Counted from the stretch's first letter, positions 1 through 9,243 are shown. The stretch: DNA of 64,000 bases from an uncultured Clostridia bacterium (GCA_934162365.1 CAKPIK010000001.1:248001-312000), one strand, 5' to 3'. Notes: generated by a model from the sequence alone, not told the origin. Numbers and translations: made by a program.

Positions 1-2
1 TT

Positions 3-1166
3 GACTTAGCATTAAGAAAATTCATTACAAAGGTTAACAAAGAAGACTATAACAATAGATATCCAGAAGTTATATTTAACGAAGATGGAAGCATAACATA
101 TAAACATACAAAAGATCCAGTAATAGTTACAACAAATGACGTAGTTATATATACAATAAGAATATATAATGAAGGCGAAAAAGCTGGAACTGCAACAGAA
201 ATTAAAGATAATATTCCTGAAGGATTAGAGTTTTTACCAGATGATGAAACTAATAAACAATATAATTGGAAAGCACTTGATGAAGATGGAAACGAAGTAA
301 CAGATGTTACAAAGGCAAAATATATTGTTTCAGATGCATTAAAAGATGATGTTATAGAAGGTTTTGTTCAAGAAAACGGACAAAAAGTATTAAGCTATAA
401 AGATGTTAAAGTTGCATTTAAAGTTGTAGCAGAAGGAAAAACAAATAGCATAATAGTAAATACAGCTGAAATATCAAAAGATAATGGAGACGATATAGAC
501 TCTGTACCAGACAATAATGATGAAAAAGAAGACGATCTAGATAAAGAATATATCAAAGTAAAATACTTCGATTTAGCACTTAAAAAATGGGTAACAGAAA
601 CAAGAGTTACTGTTAACGGAAAAACAACTACTACAAAAACAGGATTTACTGAAGACACAGAAGATATGGCAAAAGTTGATATAGTAGCTAAAAACTTAAA
701 GAAAACAACTGTAAAATTTGTATATAGCATAAAAGTTATAAACGAAGGAGAAACAGCTGGATACGCATACGAAGTAAAAGATTATATTCCAAATGGATTA
801 GAATTTAGACAAGAAGATAACAAAGACTGGAAACAATTAAAAGATGGTCAAGTAGTAACAGACAAATTAAAAGATACATTGTTAAATCCAGGAGAAAGTG
901 CAACAGTAGAAATAGTATTAACATGGAAAAACTCTACAACAAACTTAGGAGTAAAAACAAACTATGCTGAAATAAGTGATGATTCAGGTGATGATATAGA
1001 CTCAACACCAGATAACTTTAAAAAGGACGAAGACGATATAGACGATGCAAAAGTAATCTTATCAATAAAAACAGCAGGAGCAAGAACATATATATGGTTA
1101 ACACTTATATCAGTAACAATATTAGCAGCAGGTGTATGGACAATTAAAAAATATGTAATAGATTAG
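3..1166 (+). CDS. C-terminal part of repeat-built (DUF11-like) surface protein
   Basis: The reading frame is open from the left window edge, so the protein starts outside the window. The visible 387 residues hold two tandem modules. Each begins with a related phrase (DLALRKFITKVN at the left edge, FDLALKKWVTETRV near base 570) and continues into the beta-rich pattern of DUF11-type repeats (YEVKDYIPNGLEF, YAEISDDSGDDIDS). The end is a single membrane segment (TYIWLTLISVTILAAGVW) and a short basic tail, with no LPXTG sorting signal. It is probably a membrane-anchored stalk or adhesin. A terminator hairpin follows directly. The exact ligand and full length cannot be seen. Confidence 0.85.
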   Translation, partial: DLALRKFITKVNKEDYNNRYPEVIFNEDGSITYKHTKDPVIVTTNDVVIYTIRIYNEGEKAGTATEIKDNIPEGLEFLPDDETNKQYNWKALDEDGNEVTDVTKAKYIVSDALKDDVIEGFVQENGQKVLSYKDVKVAFKVVAEGKTNSIIVNTAEISKDNGDDIDSVPDNNDEKEDDLDKEYIKVKYFDLALKKWVTETRVTVNGKTTTTKTGFTEDTEDMAKVDIVAKNLKKTTVKFVYSIKVINEGETAGYAYEVKDYIPNGLEFRQEDNKDWKQLKDGQVVTDKLKDTLLNPGESATVEIVLTWKNSTTNLGVKTNYAEISDDSGDDIDSTPDNFKKDEDDIDDAKVILSIKTAGARTYIWLTLISVTILAAGVWTIKKYVID

Positions 1167-1176
1167 TTAAAGAAAT

Positions 1177-1211
1177 AAAATGGCGAATTTTATAATCGCC
1201 ATTTTATTTTT
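1177..1211 (+). terminator. Rho-independent terminator after surface protein
   Basis: A perfect 10 bp stem (1177-1186 with 1196-1205) encloses a 9-base loop and is followed by a T-rich run. It lies just downstream of the stop codon. Confidence 0.85.
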
Positions 1212-1243
1212 GCATTTGATATAATAAAATTTAAGCGTAAATA

Positions 1244-1272
1244 TTGATAAATATAGCAAATTAATATATAAT
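1244..1272 (+). promoter_or_regulatory. Sigma-A type promoter for lepB operon
   Basis: TTGATA (1244-1249) and TATAAT (1267-1272) are separated by 17 bases. They sit just upstream of the signal peptidase gene and after the preceding terminator. Confidence 0.6.
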
Positions 1273-1302
1273 AAATATGTTATTTATAAGGAGGCATTAT
1301 AA

Positions 1303-1956
1303 ATGAGCGAAGAGAAAAAAGCACAAATAAAAGATATTATAGAATGGATATATTGCATTATAATAGCAGTTGTATTAGCTCTATTGGTTAGATATTATGT
1401 TGGAACTCCAACAATAGTAAAACAAACTTCTATGTATCCAACCTTTAATAATAAAGATAGACTTATATTAAATAGATTGTATAGAACATGCAAAACAACA
1501 CCTAAAAGGGGTGATATCATTACTTTTGAAGCACCAAGTGTATCATACTTAAACGGAGAAAAAGCAGATTTAGAACATCCAACAGCAATATATAATAATG
1601 AACCTAAAAGCTTAATTGGAAAGTTTTTTTATAATGTTGTAGAAATTAACAAAACAAGCTATATAAAAAGAGTAATTGGACTTCCAGGAGAACATGTGCA
1701 AATAAAAGATGGAAAAGTATATATAAATGGAGAACAATTACAAGAAGAATATTTATCAGATGATGTTATAACAGACGATGTACAAGGCGGACAATTTTTA
1801 GATGTAATTGTGCCAGAAAATACAGTTTTTGTAATGGGCGACAATAGAAGTCATAGCATGGATTCTAGAAGATTAGGATGTATACCATATAGCAAAATAG
1901 AAGGAAAAATTGTATTTAGATTTTGGCCATTAAATGTATTTGGAAAAATAAATTAA
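1303..1956 (+). CDS. lepB: Signal peptidase I
   Basis: Membrane serine protease that removes signal peptides from exported proteins. The N terminus has one membrane segment (about residues 15-35). The catalytic Ser43 lies in TSMYPT and the general-base Lys122 in SYIKRVIGLPGE. The conserved box MGDNRSHSMDSR is at 178-189. At 217 residues it fits the Gram-positive S26 family. A strong AAGGAGG site at 1288-1294 fixes the ATG. It is followed closely by holB, ricT and a ferredoxin on the same strand. Confidence 0.95.
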   Translation: MSEEKKAQIKDIIEWIYCIIIAVVLALLVRYYVGTPTIVKQTSMYPTFNNKDRLILNRLYRTCKTTPKRGDIITFEAPSVSYLNGEKADLEHPTAIYNNEPKSLIGKFFYNVVEINKTSYIKRVIGLPGEHVQIKDGKVYINGEQLQEEYLSDDVITDDVQGGQFLDVIVPENTVFVMGDNRSHSMDSRRLGCIPYSKIEGKIVFRFWPLNVFGKIN

Positions 1957-1966
1957 GGAAATAATA

Positions 1967-2863
1967 ATGTTTGAAAAATTAATAGGAAATGATAGAATTA
2001 AAGAGAATCTAGAGAAAGTTTTAAATTCCAATAATATATCACATAGTTATATGTTTATTGGACCATCAGGAATAGGCAAAAAAAAATTTGCAAAAGAATT
2101 TGCAAAAGGAATACTATGCCTAAATGAAAATAATAAACCATGTAATGATTGTAAATCTTGTATTAGTTTTATGGATAGTAATAATCCAGATTATTATGAA
2201 ATAAATCTTGCAGATGATGAAAATAGTATAAAAATAGATACAATCAGAGAATTGCAGAAAAAAATACAAGAATTACCAATAGTTTCAAACAGGAAAGTAT
2301 ATATAATAAATGATAGTGAATACATGACAAAAGATGCTCAAAATTGTTTATTAAAAACATTAGAAGAGCCACCAAGTTTTGTTACACTAATTTTAATTGT
2401 ATCAAACGAAAATATGATATTAAACACAATAAAATCTAGATGTTTAAAACTATATTTTAATGGAATACCAAATAATGAGATAATGAATTATATAAAACAA
2501 AATCTTAATTTTGATGCATTTACGCCAAACATGTTAAAGGCATGTGAAGGAAGCATAGGCAAGGCAAAAAATATATATGCCAATGCTAATACATACTTAG
2601 AAGTAGATAAAGTATTTAATAATATAGAAAAACACACATTAATAGATGTAATTTCTAAATTAGAGGTTTTGTACAAAAACAAAGAACATATAAATGAAAT
2701 ACTAGAATATATAAATACAATTTTTATAGAAAAGGCAAAAAATGATTTTAAATATATTGAATATATAAAATATATTGAAGAAGCTAAAAGAGATATAAAA
2801 CAGAATTGTAATTATGATATGTGTATAGATAATTTATTATTTAAGATTTTTGAAGGAGAGTGA
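1967..2863 (+). CDS. holB: DNA polymerase III delta-prime subunit
   Basis: Clamp-loader AAA+ subunit. It has a P-loop GPSGIGKK near residues 32-39, a zinc-binding cysteine set (C51, C59, C62, C65), and the IKSRC sensor/arginine-finger motif near residue 150. The length of 298 residues is normal. It starts 10 bases after lepB and is followed by ricT, a common Bacillota order. The fuller clamp-loader ATPase DnaX is encoded at 44585. Confidence 0.92.
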   Translation: MFEKLIGNDRIKENLEKVLNSNNISHSYMFIGPSGIGKKKFAKEFAKGILCLNENNKPCNDCKSCISFMDSNNPDYYEINLADDENSIKIDTIRELQKKIQELPIVSNRKVYIINDSEYMTKDAQNCLLKTLEEPPSFVTLILIVSNENMILNTIKSRCLKLYFNGIPNNEIMNYIKQNLNFDAFTPNMLKACEGSIGKAKNIYANANTYLEVDKVFNNIEKHTLIDVISKLEVLYKNKEHINEILEYINTIFIEKAKNDFKYIEYIKYIEEAKRDIKQNCNYDMCIDNLLFKIFEGE

Positions 2864-2867
2864 AAAG

Positions 2868-3743
2868 TTGAATAAAACAATAATAGGAATAAAATTTAAA
2901 GAAGCTGGGAAAATATATTTCTTTGATCCTAAAGGTGAAAAATTAAAAAAAGGAGACTATGTAATAGTTGAAACAGCAATAGGAGAAGAATATACAGAAG
3001 TTGTTGTACCAAATAAGGAAGTTTCTGCAGATAAATTAAAAACACCATTAAAACCAATAATTAGGAAAGCTAATTTTAAAGATAAAAAACATTATGAAGA
3101 TAATATAAGAAAAGAAAAAGAAGCTTTAAAAACTGCAAATAAATTAATAAAAAAATATAAATTAGATATGAATTTAACAGAAGTTAAATATACTTTTGAT
3201 AATAGCAAGTTATTATTTTATTTTACTGCAGATGGAAGAATCGATTTTAGAGATTTAGTAAAAGAACTTGCAAGTATTTTTAAAACAAGAATAGAATTAA
3301 GACAAATAGGAGTAAGAGACGAAGTTAGAAAAATCGGTGGAAATGGAATTTGTGGTAGAGAACTATGCTGTTGTACATTTTTAGATAACTTTGATAGTGT
3401 TTCTATAAAAATGGCTAAAGAACAAAATATAGCATTAGGCTCTTCTAAAATTTCAGGAAACTGTGGAAGATTGATGTGCTGTTTAAGATACGAACATGAT
3501 GTATATCAAGAGAAGCTATCAAGATTACCTAAAGTTGGAGCAACAGTAAAAACAGAAGATGGGGAAGGTACAGTTGAAGGAATAGAAACATTAAAAGAAA
3601 AGGTTAAAGTTAAATTTAAAGATGGAGATGGTTTCTTTTATAAAAAATATGATGCCAAAGATGTAAAAGTAACAAAAGATATAGAAGTTAAAGAAGAAGA
3701 AATTGATGAAGAAGAAGAATTAAAGAAGATAGAACAAAACTAG
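2868..3743 (+). CDS. ricT: RicT/YaaT, PSP1-domain regulator of RNase Y
   Basis: PSP1-family protein. In Bacillus it forms the Y-complex with RicA and RicF, which carries Fe-S clusters and directs RNase Y maturation of mRNAs; it is also needed for competence and sporulation. The cysteine-rich signature is present (C162, C167-C169 and C199, C204-C205 in GNGICGRELCCC and GNCGRLMCC). I chose the TTG at 2868 because AAGGAG at 2853-2858 is correctly spaced and it gives the family-typical start MNKTIIGIKFKEAG. The C-terminal tail is strongly acidic. Confidence 0.9.
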   Translation: MNKTIIGIKFKEAGKIYFFDPKGEKLKKGDYVIVETAIGEEYTEVVVPNKEVSADKLKTPLKPIIRKANFKDKKHYEDNIRKEKEALKTANKLIKKYKLDMNLTEVKYTFDNSKLLFYFTADGRIDFRDLVKELASIFKTRIELRQIGVRDEVRKIGGNGICGRELCCCTFLDNFDSVSIKMAKEQNIALGSSKISGNCGRLMCCLRYEHDVYQEKLSRLPKVGATVKTEDGEGTVEGIETLKEKVKVKFKDGDGFFYKKYDAKDVKVTKDIEVKEEEIDEEEELKKIEQN

Positions 3744-3760
3744 AAAGGCAGGTGAAAAAT

Positions 3761-3931
3761 ATGGCATACAAAATTACAGATGCTTGCATATCTTGTGGAG
3801 CATGCGCAGGAGCATGTCCAGTAGAATGCATAAAACAAGGAGATAACAAATATGAAATAAATCAAGAAGCATGTATATCTTGTGGAACATGTGCAGGAGT
3901 TTGCCCAGTTGAAGCTCCAGTAGAAGAATAA
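3761..3931 (+). CDS. Small 2[4Fe-4S] ferredoxin
   Basis: A 56-residue bacterial-type ferredoxin with two CxxCxxCxxxCP motifs (C9, C12, C15, C19 and C38, C41, C44, C48), each binding a [4Fe-4S] cluster. One extra cysteine (C23) lies in PVECIK. It is the low-potential electron carrier expected to accept electrons from pyruvate oxidation, and it lies convergent to the oxidoreductase operon that would reduce it. A site reading AGGCAGGTG precedes the ATG. Confidence 0.95.
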   Translation: MAYKITDACISCGACAGACPVECIKQGDNKYEINQEACISCGTCAGVCPVEAPVEE

Positions 3932-3950
3932 TGTTTGTTATATAAAGTAA

Positions 3951-3985
3951 AAAGGAGATAATTTCTTAATTATCTCCTTTTTTGT
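3951..3985. terminator. Bidirectional terminator between ferredoxin and por operon
   Basis: A 12 bp perfect stem (3951-3962 with 3969-3980) has A-runs on the left and T-runs on the right. It can therefore end both the ferredoxin transcript and the convergent minus-strand por operon. Confidence 0.8.
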
Positions 3986-3987
3986 TT

Positions 3988-4941
3988 TTATTCTTTATTT
4001 GTCATTTCTTCTAAATCTAAAAGTTCTTGCCATCTAGCATCTACTTCTTTTTGGAATTCTTCTATCATCCATTCATTTCCAGGCTTAAACATATGTTTAA
4101 ATCTCTTTTGTGGTTTTAAAAATTCTTCTATTGGAAGTTTTTTGGCTGGTTTATAATTTATTGTATATTTGCCATCTATAACTTCATATAATGGCCAATA
4201 ACAAGTTTCAACAGCTAATTTATTTAACTTCATTAAATCATCAGTAGAATATCCCCATCCTCTAGGACATGGTGCAAGTACATTTAAAAAACAAGCCCCT
4301 TTTGTATATATTGCTTTTTCAGATTTTTCATATAAATCTTTGAAATTTCCATAGGCTGCAGTTTGAGCAACATATGGTAAATGGTGACCTACCATAATTT
4401 TTGCTAAATCTTTTCTTGGTTGCATTTTACCAGGAATAACGCTACCAGCAGGAGAAGTTGTTGTATCTGCAAATTTTGGAGTTGCAGAAGAACGTTGAAT
4501 ACCAGTATTCATATATGCGCCATTATCATAGCATACATATACCATGTCATGGCCTCTTTCCATAGCTCCAGATAAACTCTGAAGTCCTATATCATAAGTT
4601 CCACCATCTCCACCAAATGCTATAAATTTAGTATCTTCGTCTTGTGGTAATTTTCCTTGTTTTTTCATAGAAACATATGCAGCTTCAGCACCAGATAATG
4701 TTGCACCAGCACATTCAAAAGCTGTATGTATAAATGAATCTGTCCAAGCTGTATATGGATATATAAAAGTTGAAACTTCCATACAACCAGTTGCATTACA
4801 AATTACTGCATGATCTTCAGGCTTTAAAGCTCTTAATACCATTCTTCCAACAACTGGAGCACCACAACCAGCACACATTCTATGACCTGCTGTGAATCTA
4901 GAAGGTTTATTTGCTATAACTTCTTTTAAATTATATCCCAT
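3988..4941 (-). CDS. porB: Pyruvate:ferredoxin oxidoreductase, beta subunit
   Basis: Thiamine-diphosphate-binding subunit that decarboxylates pyruvate to acetyl-CoA with electron transfer to ferredoxin. It shows the TPP motif GDGGTYDIG and the [4Fe-4S] cysteines in RMCAGCGAP (C23, C26) and CNATGC, with a further cysteine in APCPRGWGYSTDD. The length of 317 residues is typical. It is the last gene of the porG-porD-porA-porB operon, and its ATG follows directly on the porA stop codon. Confidence 0.93.
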   Translation of the reverse strand: MGYNLKEVIANKPSRFTAGHRMCAGCGAPVVGRMVLRALKPEDHAVICNATGCMEVSTFIYPYTAWTDSFIHTAFECAGATLSGAEAAYVSMKKQGKLPQDEDTKFIAFGGDGGTYDIGLQSLSGAMERGHDMVYVCYDNGAYMNTGIQRSSATPKFADTTTSPAGSVIPGKMQPRKDLAKIMVGHHLPYVAQTAAYGNFKDLYEKSEKAIYTKGACFLNVLAPCPRGWGYSTDDLMKLNKLAVETCYWPLYEVIDGKYTINYKPAKKLPIEEFLKPQKRFKHMFKPGNEWMIEEFQKEVDARWQELLDLEEMTNKE

Positions 4942-6135
4942 TTATTTTTCCTCCCTTCTAAGTCCTAAATATCTATATGGATTATCAATTTTTCCATTGT
5001 CTTTAACAATTTTTTGTAAATCATTAAATACTTCTTCTATATCATTTGATTTTGTATCTCTACCACCAATACCATAAACATAATTTACAACTGGTACGTC
5101 TGTTTTATTAACATATAAGCTAGATACAACATCTTCAAACAATGCACCACCAATAGCATTTAATGAATCAGCCTTGTCTAAAACTGCAACGGCTTTAACA
5201 TGTTCTAATGCTTTTGCAACTTCTTCACCAGGGAATGGTCTATAAACTCTTATTTTTAATAGTCCAGCTTTAACTCCTTGTGCTCTTAGTTTGTCTACAA
5301 CAAATTTTGTAGTTCCAGCTGTAGAGTTCATACAAACTATTGCAATTTCAGCATCTTTCATATTGTATTCTTCGAATAAAGAATAATGTCTTCCAGTCAT
5401 TTTTTCAAAATCTTTTGAAACTTCTAAAATAACTTTTTTGGCATTTCTCATAGCTTCTGCTTGTTGAAATTTATGTTCAAATAAATAAGCTTGTAGATCT
5501 AAAGGACCAACGGCAATAGGTTCTTTTTTGTTTAATAAGTAATGTTCTGGATGATATTCTCCAACGAATTCTTTAACTTTATCATCTTCTATAAGTTCAA
5601 TATTTTCAATAGAGTGAGATGTTATAAATCCATCTTGGCATATCATTAATGGTAATTGTACATCTTTATGTTCAGCAATTCTATGAGCCATTATTGTATT
5701 ATCATAAGCTTCTTGGTTATTTTCACTAAATAGCATTACCCATCCAGCATCTCTAACTCCCATTGCGTCTGAATGGTCGTTGTGTATATTTAAAGGTCCA
5801 GATACTGCTCTGTTTACCAAAGATAGAACAATAGGTAAACGTAAGCTAGATGCAATATAAATCATTTCCCACATTAAAGATAAACCATTTGCAGAAGTTG
5901 CAGTCATAGCTCTTGCACCTGCTGCTTCTGCACCTATACAAGCACTCATTGCACTGTGTTCACTTTCTACTGCAACAAATTCTGTATCAACTTGCCCATT
6001 ACTAACAAAAGTTGAGAAATATTGAGGTATTTCAGTAGAAGGAGTAATAGGGAAAGCTGCAACAACATCTGGGTTTATTTGTTTCATAGCTGTAGCAACA
6101 GCTTCATTTCCACTTAAACGTTCTCTTATACTCAT
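4942..6135 (-). CDS. porA: Pyruvate:ferredoxin oxidoreductase, alpha subunit
   Basis: A 397-residue alpha chain carrying the pyrimidine-binding domain and the domain II fold. The start PDVVAAFPITPSTEIPQ and the segment HNDHSDAMGVRDAGW are characteristic of PorA proteins acting on pyruvate rather than branched-chain oxoacids, although sequence alone cannot exclude a related 2-oxoacid. It is translationally tight with porB downstream and 16 bases after porD. Confidence 0.92.
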   Translation of the reverse strand: MSIRERLSGNEAVATAMKQINPDVVAAFPITPSTEIPQYFSTFVSNGQVDTEFVAVESEHSAMSACIGAEAAGARAMTATSANGLSLMWEMIYIASSLRLPIVLSLVNRAVSGPLNIHNDHSDAMGVRDAGWVMLFSENNQEAYDNTIMAHRIAEHKDVQLPLMICQDGFITSHSIENIELIEDDKVKEFVGEYHPEHYLLNKKEPIAVGPLDLQAYLFEHKFQQAEAMRNAKKVILEVSKDFEKMTGRHYSLFEEYNMKDAEIAIVCMNSTAGTTKFVVDKLRAQGVKAGLLKIRVYRPFPGEEVAKALEHVKAVAVLDKADSLNAIGGALFEDVVSSLYVNKTDVPVVNYVYGIGGRDTKSNDIEEVFNDLQKIVKDNGKIDNPYRYLGLRREEK

Positions 6136-6151
6136 AATTTATTTTCCTTTC

Positions 6152-6433
6152 TTATTCCATTGTGATTGCACCGAATGGACAAACTTTTGCACAAACACCG
6201 CAACCCTTACAATAATCATAATTAAAATCTTCTCTTTTTTGTTCTTTGTTTACTGGTATAGCATCATCTGGACAAACTGGAAAACATAAACCACATTGTT
6301 TACATTTTTCATTTAAGAAAATAGGCTTAGAAGAACGCCAATCTCCAGTTTTGAAATTTCTTGCATTACCAGCTTCATATATATTTCCACCAACTGTTAA
6401 TTCTTCAGCAGGTGTGTTTGGTGTTATTTCCAT
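6152..6433 (-). CDS. porD: Pyruvate:ferredoxin oxidoreductase, delta (ferredoxin-like) subunit
   Basis: A 93-residue subunit with two [4Fe-4S] motifs, CKQCGLCFPVCP and CKGCGVCAKVCP. It passes electrons from the TPP site to free ferredoxin. An N-terminal extension of about 40 residues before the clusters is normal for the family. It sits between porG and porA with short spacers. Confidence 0.93.
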   Translation of the reverse strand: MEITPNTPAEELTVGGNIYEAGNARNFKTGDWRSSKPIFLNEKCKQCGLCFPVCPDDAIPVNKEQKREDFNYDYCKGCGVCAKVCPFGAITME

Positions 6434-6450
6434 AAAACTTAACCTCCAAT

Positions 6451-7029
6451 TTATATTTGTTTAACAGCTTTTAAAGCAAGCTCTAAAGCTTTCATGTTAC
6501 CATCAATAACCTCAGGTTTTTTGGCAAATTTATGTTTAAAAGATGATTTCATATCTTCTAAAAGTTCTTCATCTGTCATAACTCCAGAAACCTTAACTAT
6601 TGCTGCAAGCATTGGTGTATTAGGAAAATATTTACCCAAAGCTTCAATAGATATTTCTCTTGCATCAACTGTAAAAATCTTTCCAGAATAATTTTTTAAT
6701 TTTGCTTTAATTTCATTTGCATCTTTAGTTGTATTTATAACTATCGCACCATCTTGCTTTAAACCAGAAGTAACATCAACGCAATCTAATAATGAATCAT
6801 CAACTACAACAACATAGTCAGGTTCATAAATATTAGAATGGATAGTTATTGGTTTGTTACTAATACGGTTATATGCTGTAATAGGAGCTCCCATTCTTTC
6901 TGGACCATATTCAGGGAAACCTTGAATATATTTGCCAGTATTAAAAGCAGCATCTGCTAATAGTAAAGAAGCTGTTTTAGCACCTTGACCGCCCCTACCG
7001 TGCCATCTAATTTCAATTAAATCATTCAC
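6451..7029 (-). CDS. porG: Pyruvate:ferredoxin oxidoreductase, gamma subunit
   Basis: First gene of the operon, 192 residues. The start EIRWHGRGGQGAKTAS is the gamma-subunit signature, and GFPEYGPERMGAP follows. The gamma domain binds coenzyme A. The start codon is GTG at 7029, well placed after GGAGG; no in-frame ATG fits. A promoter lies about 40 bases upstream. Confidence 0.92.
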   Translation of the reverse strand: MNDLIEIRWHGRGGQGAKTASLLLADAAFNTGKYIQGFPEYGPERMGAPITAYNRISNKPITIHSNIYEPDYVVVVDDSLLDCVDVTSGLKQDGAIVINTTKDANEIKAKLKNYSGKIFTVDAREISIEALGKYFPNTPMLAAIVKVSGVMTDEELLEDMKSSFKHKFAKKPEVIDGNMKALELALKAVKQI

Positions 7030-7068
7030 GTGAAGATTCCTCCTTTTTAAATAAAAATCAACACCTTA

Positions 7069-7097
7069 AGTATATAATTAAAACATAAATAAGTCAA
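7069..7097 (-). promoter_or_regulatory. Promoter of the por operon
   Basis: On the minus strand TTGACT (7092-7097) and TATACT (7069-7074) are 17 bases apart, upstream of the porG ribosome binding site. Confidence 0.65.
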
Positions 7098-7216
7098 TTG
7101 CAATAAGTAAGAAATATTAATTTATATAATTAAACTATTGAATTTTTTTGTGTTTTATAATATTATAAATGTGGAAAAATGGGAAGGATATAAATATACG
7201 CAAAGGAGAAAATATA

Positions 7217-8638
7217 ATGAAGAAGGAAAATGGTTCAATTGCAATATTTGCTTTAGTTGCATTATTGTTTATGACAGCATTTTTAATAATATCATATGCC
7301 AATATTACGAATAAATCTAAATCATTAAAGGAACAATTTAATATAATTCAGGGAATTTATTATAAATCTGACGATAATTCATCATATAAAGATGCATATA
7401 CAGAATTGAGAAAAAAGAATAAACAAACTTTAACTACATATACTGAAAATTCCAATAAAGTAGAATTAGAAAAAACGTTTAAAAGTAATTTGTCTGACTA
7501 TAAAATATATGGAAATACTATATCAAAAGGGACAGCTACTATGGAAAATTCTGATAAACTTGAAAGTTTAGGAAATAAAACTAAAAATTTATGGAATGAA
7601 AGATTATTGTTGGAAAACAGTAAAATCACACAAAATACTAAAGGATATAAAGTAGCAGCTTATCCAGCTACGTTTAATACTAAAAATAAAATAATTAAAG
7701 AATTAAAGGAACAATTAAAACCAAATACTTCATATACATTAACTAGAAAAGTAAGCAATCATATAGATAATTCAAGTGGAATGATACAAATACGTAGTAC
7801 ATCAAGTGCATTGGTAAGTGTGAGATATGGAGATGGAATACAAAGTACAACTTTTACTCTTACACAAGAACAAATAGATAGTATTGATAGAATATATATT
7901 TATGGAAAAGCTAGCCCTAATGAGACAATATTTGAATATATACAATTAGAAGAAGGAGAAAAATTTACATCATATGAGCCTTATGGATGGTATAAAATAC
8001 CAGTTCAAGTAAGTGGAAAAAATTTAGTTAACATACCAGAGATTACAAGTCAAACACCAAATGCAACTATACAATGTAACATAACAAAACCATTTACTGT
8101 TAGTTGTCAAGAATATCCATCATTAATAACTAATAATAATGGAGTAGAAGCAAACATTTGGAGAATATCACTTACTTATCGTGATGGAACTAAAAAATAT
8201 GTTATGGATAATGGTTTGAAAAAAATCAAGAATACTACGTGTACATTTGAAGCAAGTGAAGAGAATCCAGTTGTATCAATGACATATCGTAATGCTTATA
8301 TTAGAGAGGGTTCATATAAAGGAATTCAAATAGAATATGGCAAGACTTCAACGAGCTTTGAACCCTATATAGAGCCCACTATAATAAATATATACTTAGA
8401 AGAACCATTAAGAAAAGTGGGAAATTCAGCAGATTATATAGATTTTAAAAACAAAAACTTGGTTAGAGAAGTTGGGGTAAATTCAGATGGAAGTTTATAT
8501 GCCTTAGATACTTCAATTAAAGAAAAAATGGAATTGCCAGATATACCAATATATGAAGATTACACACAAATACAAATTTTAACAGATATTTCACCATCAA
8601 GAATTGAAATTGAATATGATGGATATACATTAGATTAA
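7217..8638 (+). CDS. Membrane-anchored PilX-like N terminus with carbohydrate-binding-like modules
   Basis: Function not established. The start at 7217 is set by AAAGGAG at 7202-7208; an ATG 48 bases upstream has no such site. The N terminus (MKKENGSIAIFALVALLFMT) resembles PilX/pseudopilin-type leaders with one hydrophobic helix. A coiled region follows, then two beta-rich modules. Each ends in the phrase seen in carbohydrate-binding or phage tail-fibre domains (YIQLEEGEKFTSYEPYG and GIQIEYGKTSTSFEPYIEP), and a terminal segment contains ADYIDFKNKNLVREVG. At 473 residues it is probably an outward-facing binding protein. It is followed 23 bases later by a smaller protein of similar design. Confidence 0.8.
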   Translation: MKKENGSIAIFALVALLFMTAFLIISYANITNKSKSLKEQFNIIQGIYYKSDDNSSYKDAYTELRKKNKQTLTTYTENSNKVELEKTFKSNLSDYKIYGNTISKGTATMENSDKLESLGNKTKNLWNERLLLENSKITQNTKGYKVAAYPATFNTKNKIIKELKEQLKPNTSYTLTRKVSNHIDNSSGMIQIRSTSSALVSVRYGDGIQSTTFTLTQEQIDSIDRIYIYGKASPNETIFEYIQLEEGEKFTSYEPYGWYKIPVQVSGKNLVNIPEITSQTPNATIQCNITKPFTVSCQEYPSLITNNNGVEANIWRISLTYRDGTKKYVMDNGLKKIKNTTCTFEASEENPVVSMTYRNAYIREGSYKGIQIEYGKTSTSFEPYIEPTIINIYLEEPLRKVGNSADYIDFKNKNLVREVGVNSDGSLYALDTSIKEKMELPDIPIYEDYTQIQILTDISPSRIEIEYDGYTLD

Positions 8639-8661
8639 ATATAATAAAAAGAGGTGTTTAG

Positions 8662-9237
8662 ATGGAAAATGCTTCAAAAGCATTATTAATATCAGCAGCG
8701 GTATTAATTGCAATATTATTAATATCATTTGGCATAAGAATATCTAATTCAACAGATAATACAGACGATATGGTTTATGGTATGGGGCAAGAAATATTAT
8801 CAGAAACAAAAGATGCTTCAGATGTGATTGCTGGATATTTAATAAAAAGATTTCCTGATACGACAGTTGAAAATCCTAGTAATGGATATTATATAAATTA
8901 TTTTACAAAAATGGAATTAAAAGAGAATAAAAAATACATAATTTCGTTTGATTATATAATAAGAGAAAAAGAAAAAACAGATATTTGTTGTGGTATAGGA
9001 ATTGGAACAAGAGGGGAATATTGGTATAATAGGGACTTGGAATATGCAATTAAATATCCTAGCCAGGAACTTAATACAAAAAAAACTTTTACTTTTGTAC
9101 TTGAACCTAGTAAGTATAGTGCCTATAATGCAAACAAAGATAAGAAAGTATATTTGAGCCTTAGACTTGCAAGGACAGGTAAGCCTAGCAAATTTAAGGT
9201 TGATATTCAAAATATAACAATAAAATATAAGGAATAA
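8662..9237 (+). CDS. Membrane-anchored surface protein, small companion of the preceding gene
   Basis: Function unknown. Its 191 residues begin with a hydrophobic helix (ENASKALLISAAVLIAILL), a leader type I associate with clostridial pilin-like surface proteins. A variable beta-rich domain follows (residues 80-190) that looks like a small jelly-roll or carbohydrate-binding module (ENKKYIISFDYIIREKEKT). The ribosome site AGAGGTG is 8 bases from the ATG. It probably works with the preceding membrane-anchored protein; trmL follows with a 6-base spacer. Confidence 0.75.
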   Translation: MENASKALLISAAVLIAILLISFGIRISNSTDNTDDMVYGMGQEILSETKDASDVIAGYLIKRFPDTTVENPSNGYYINYFTKMELKENKKYIISFDYIIREKEKTDICCGIGIGTRGEYWYNRDLEYAIKYPSQELNTKKTFTFVLEPSKYSAYNANKDKKVYLSLRLARTGKPSKFKVDIQNITIKYKE

Positions 9238-9243
9238 TAGATT

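Noticed and set aside
1..1166. Tandem surface modules as a CRISPR-like or DNA-level repeat
   Set aside because: The similarity is at protein level between two large modules; there are no short identical repeats with spacers here or elsewhere in the window.
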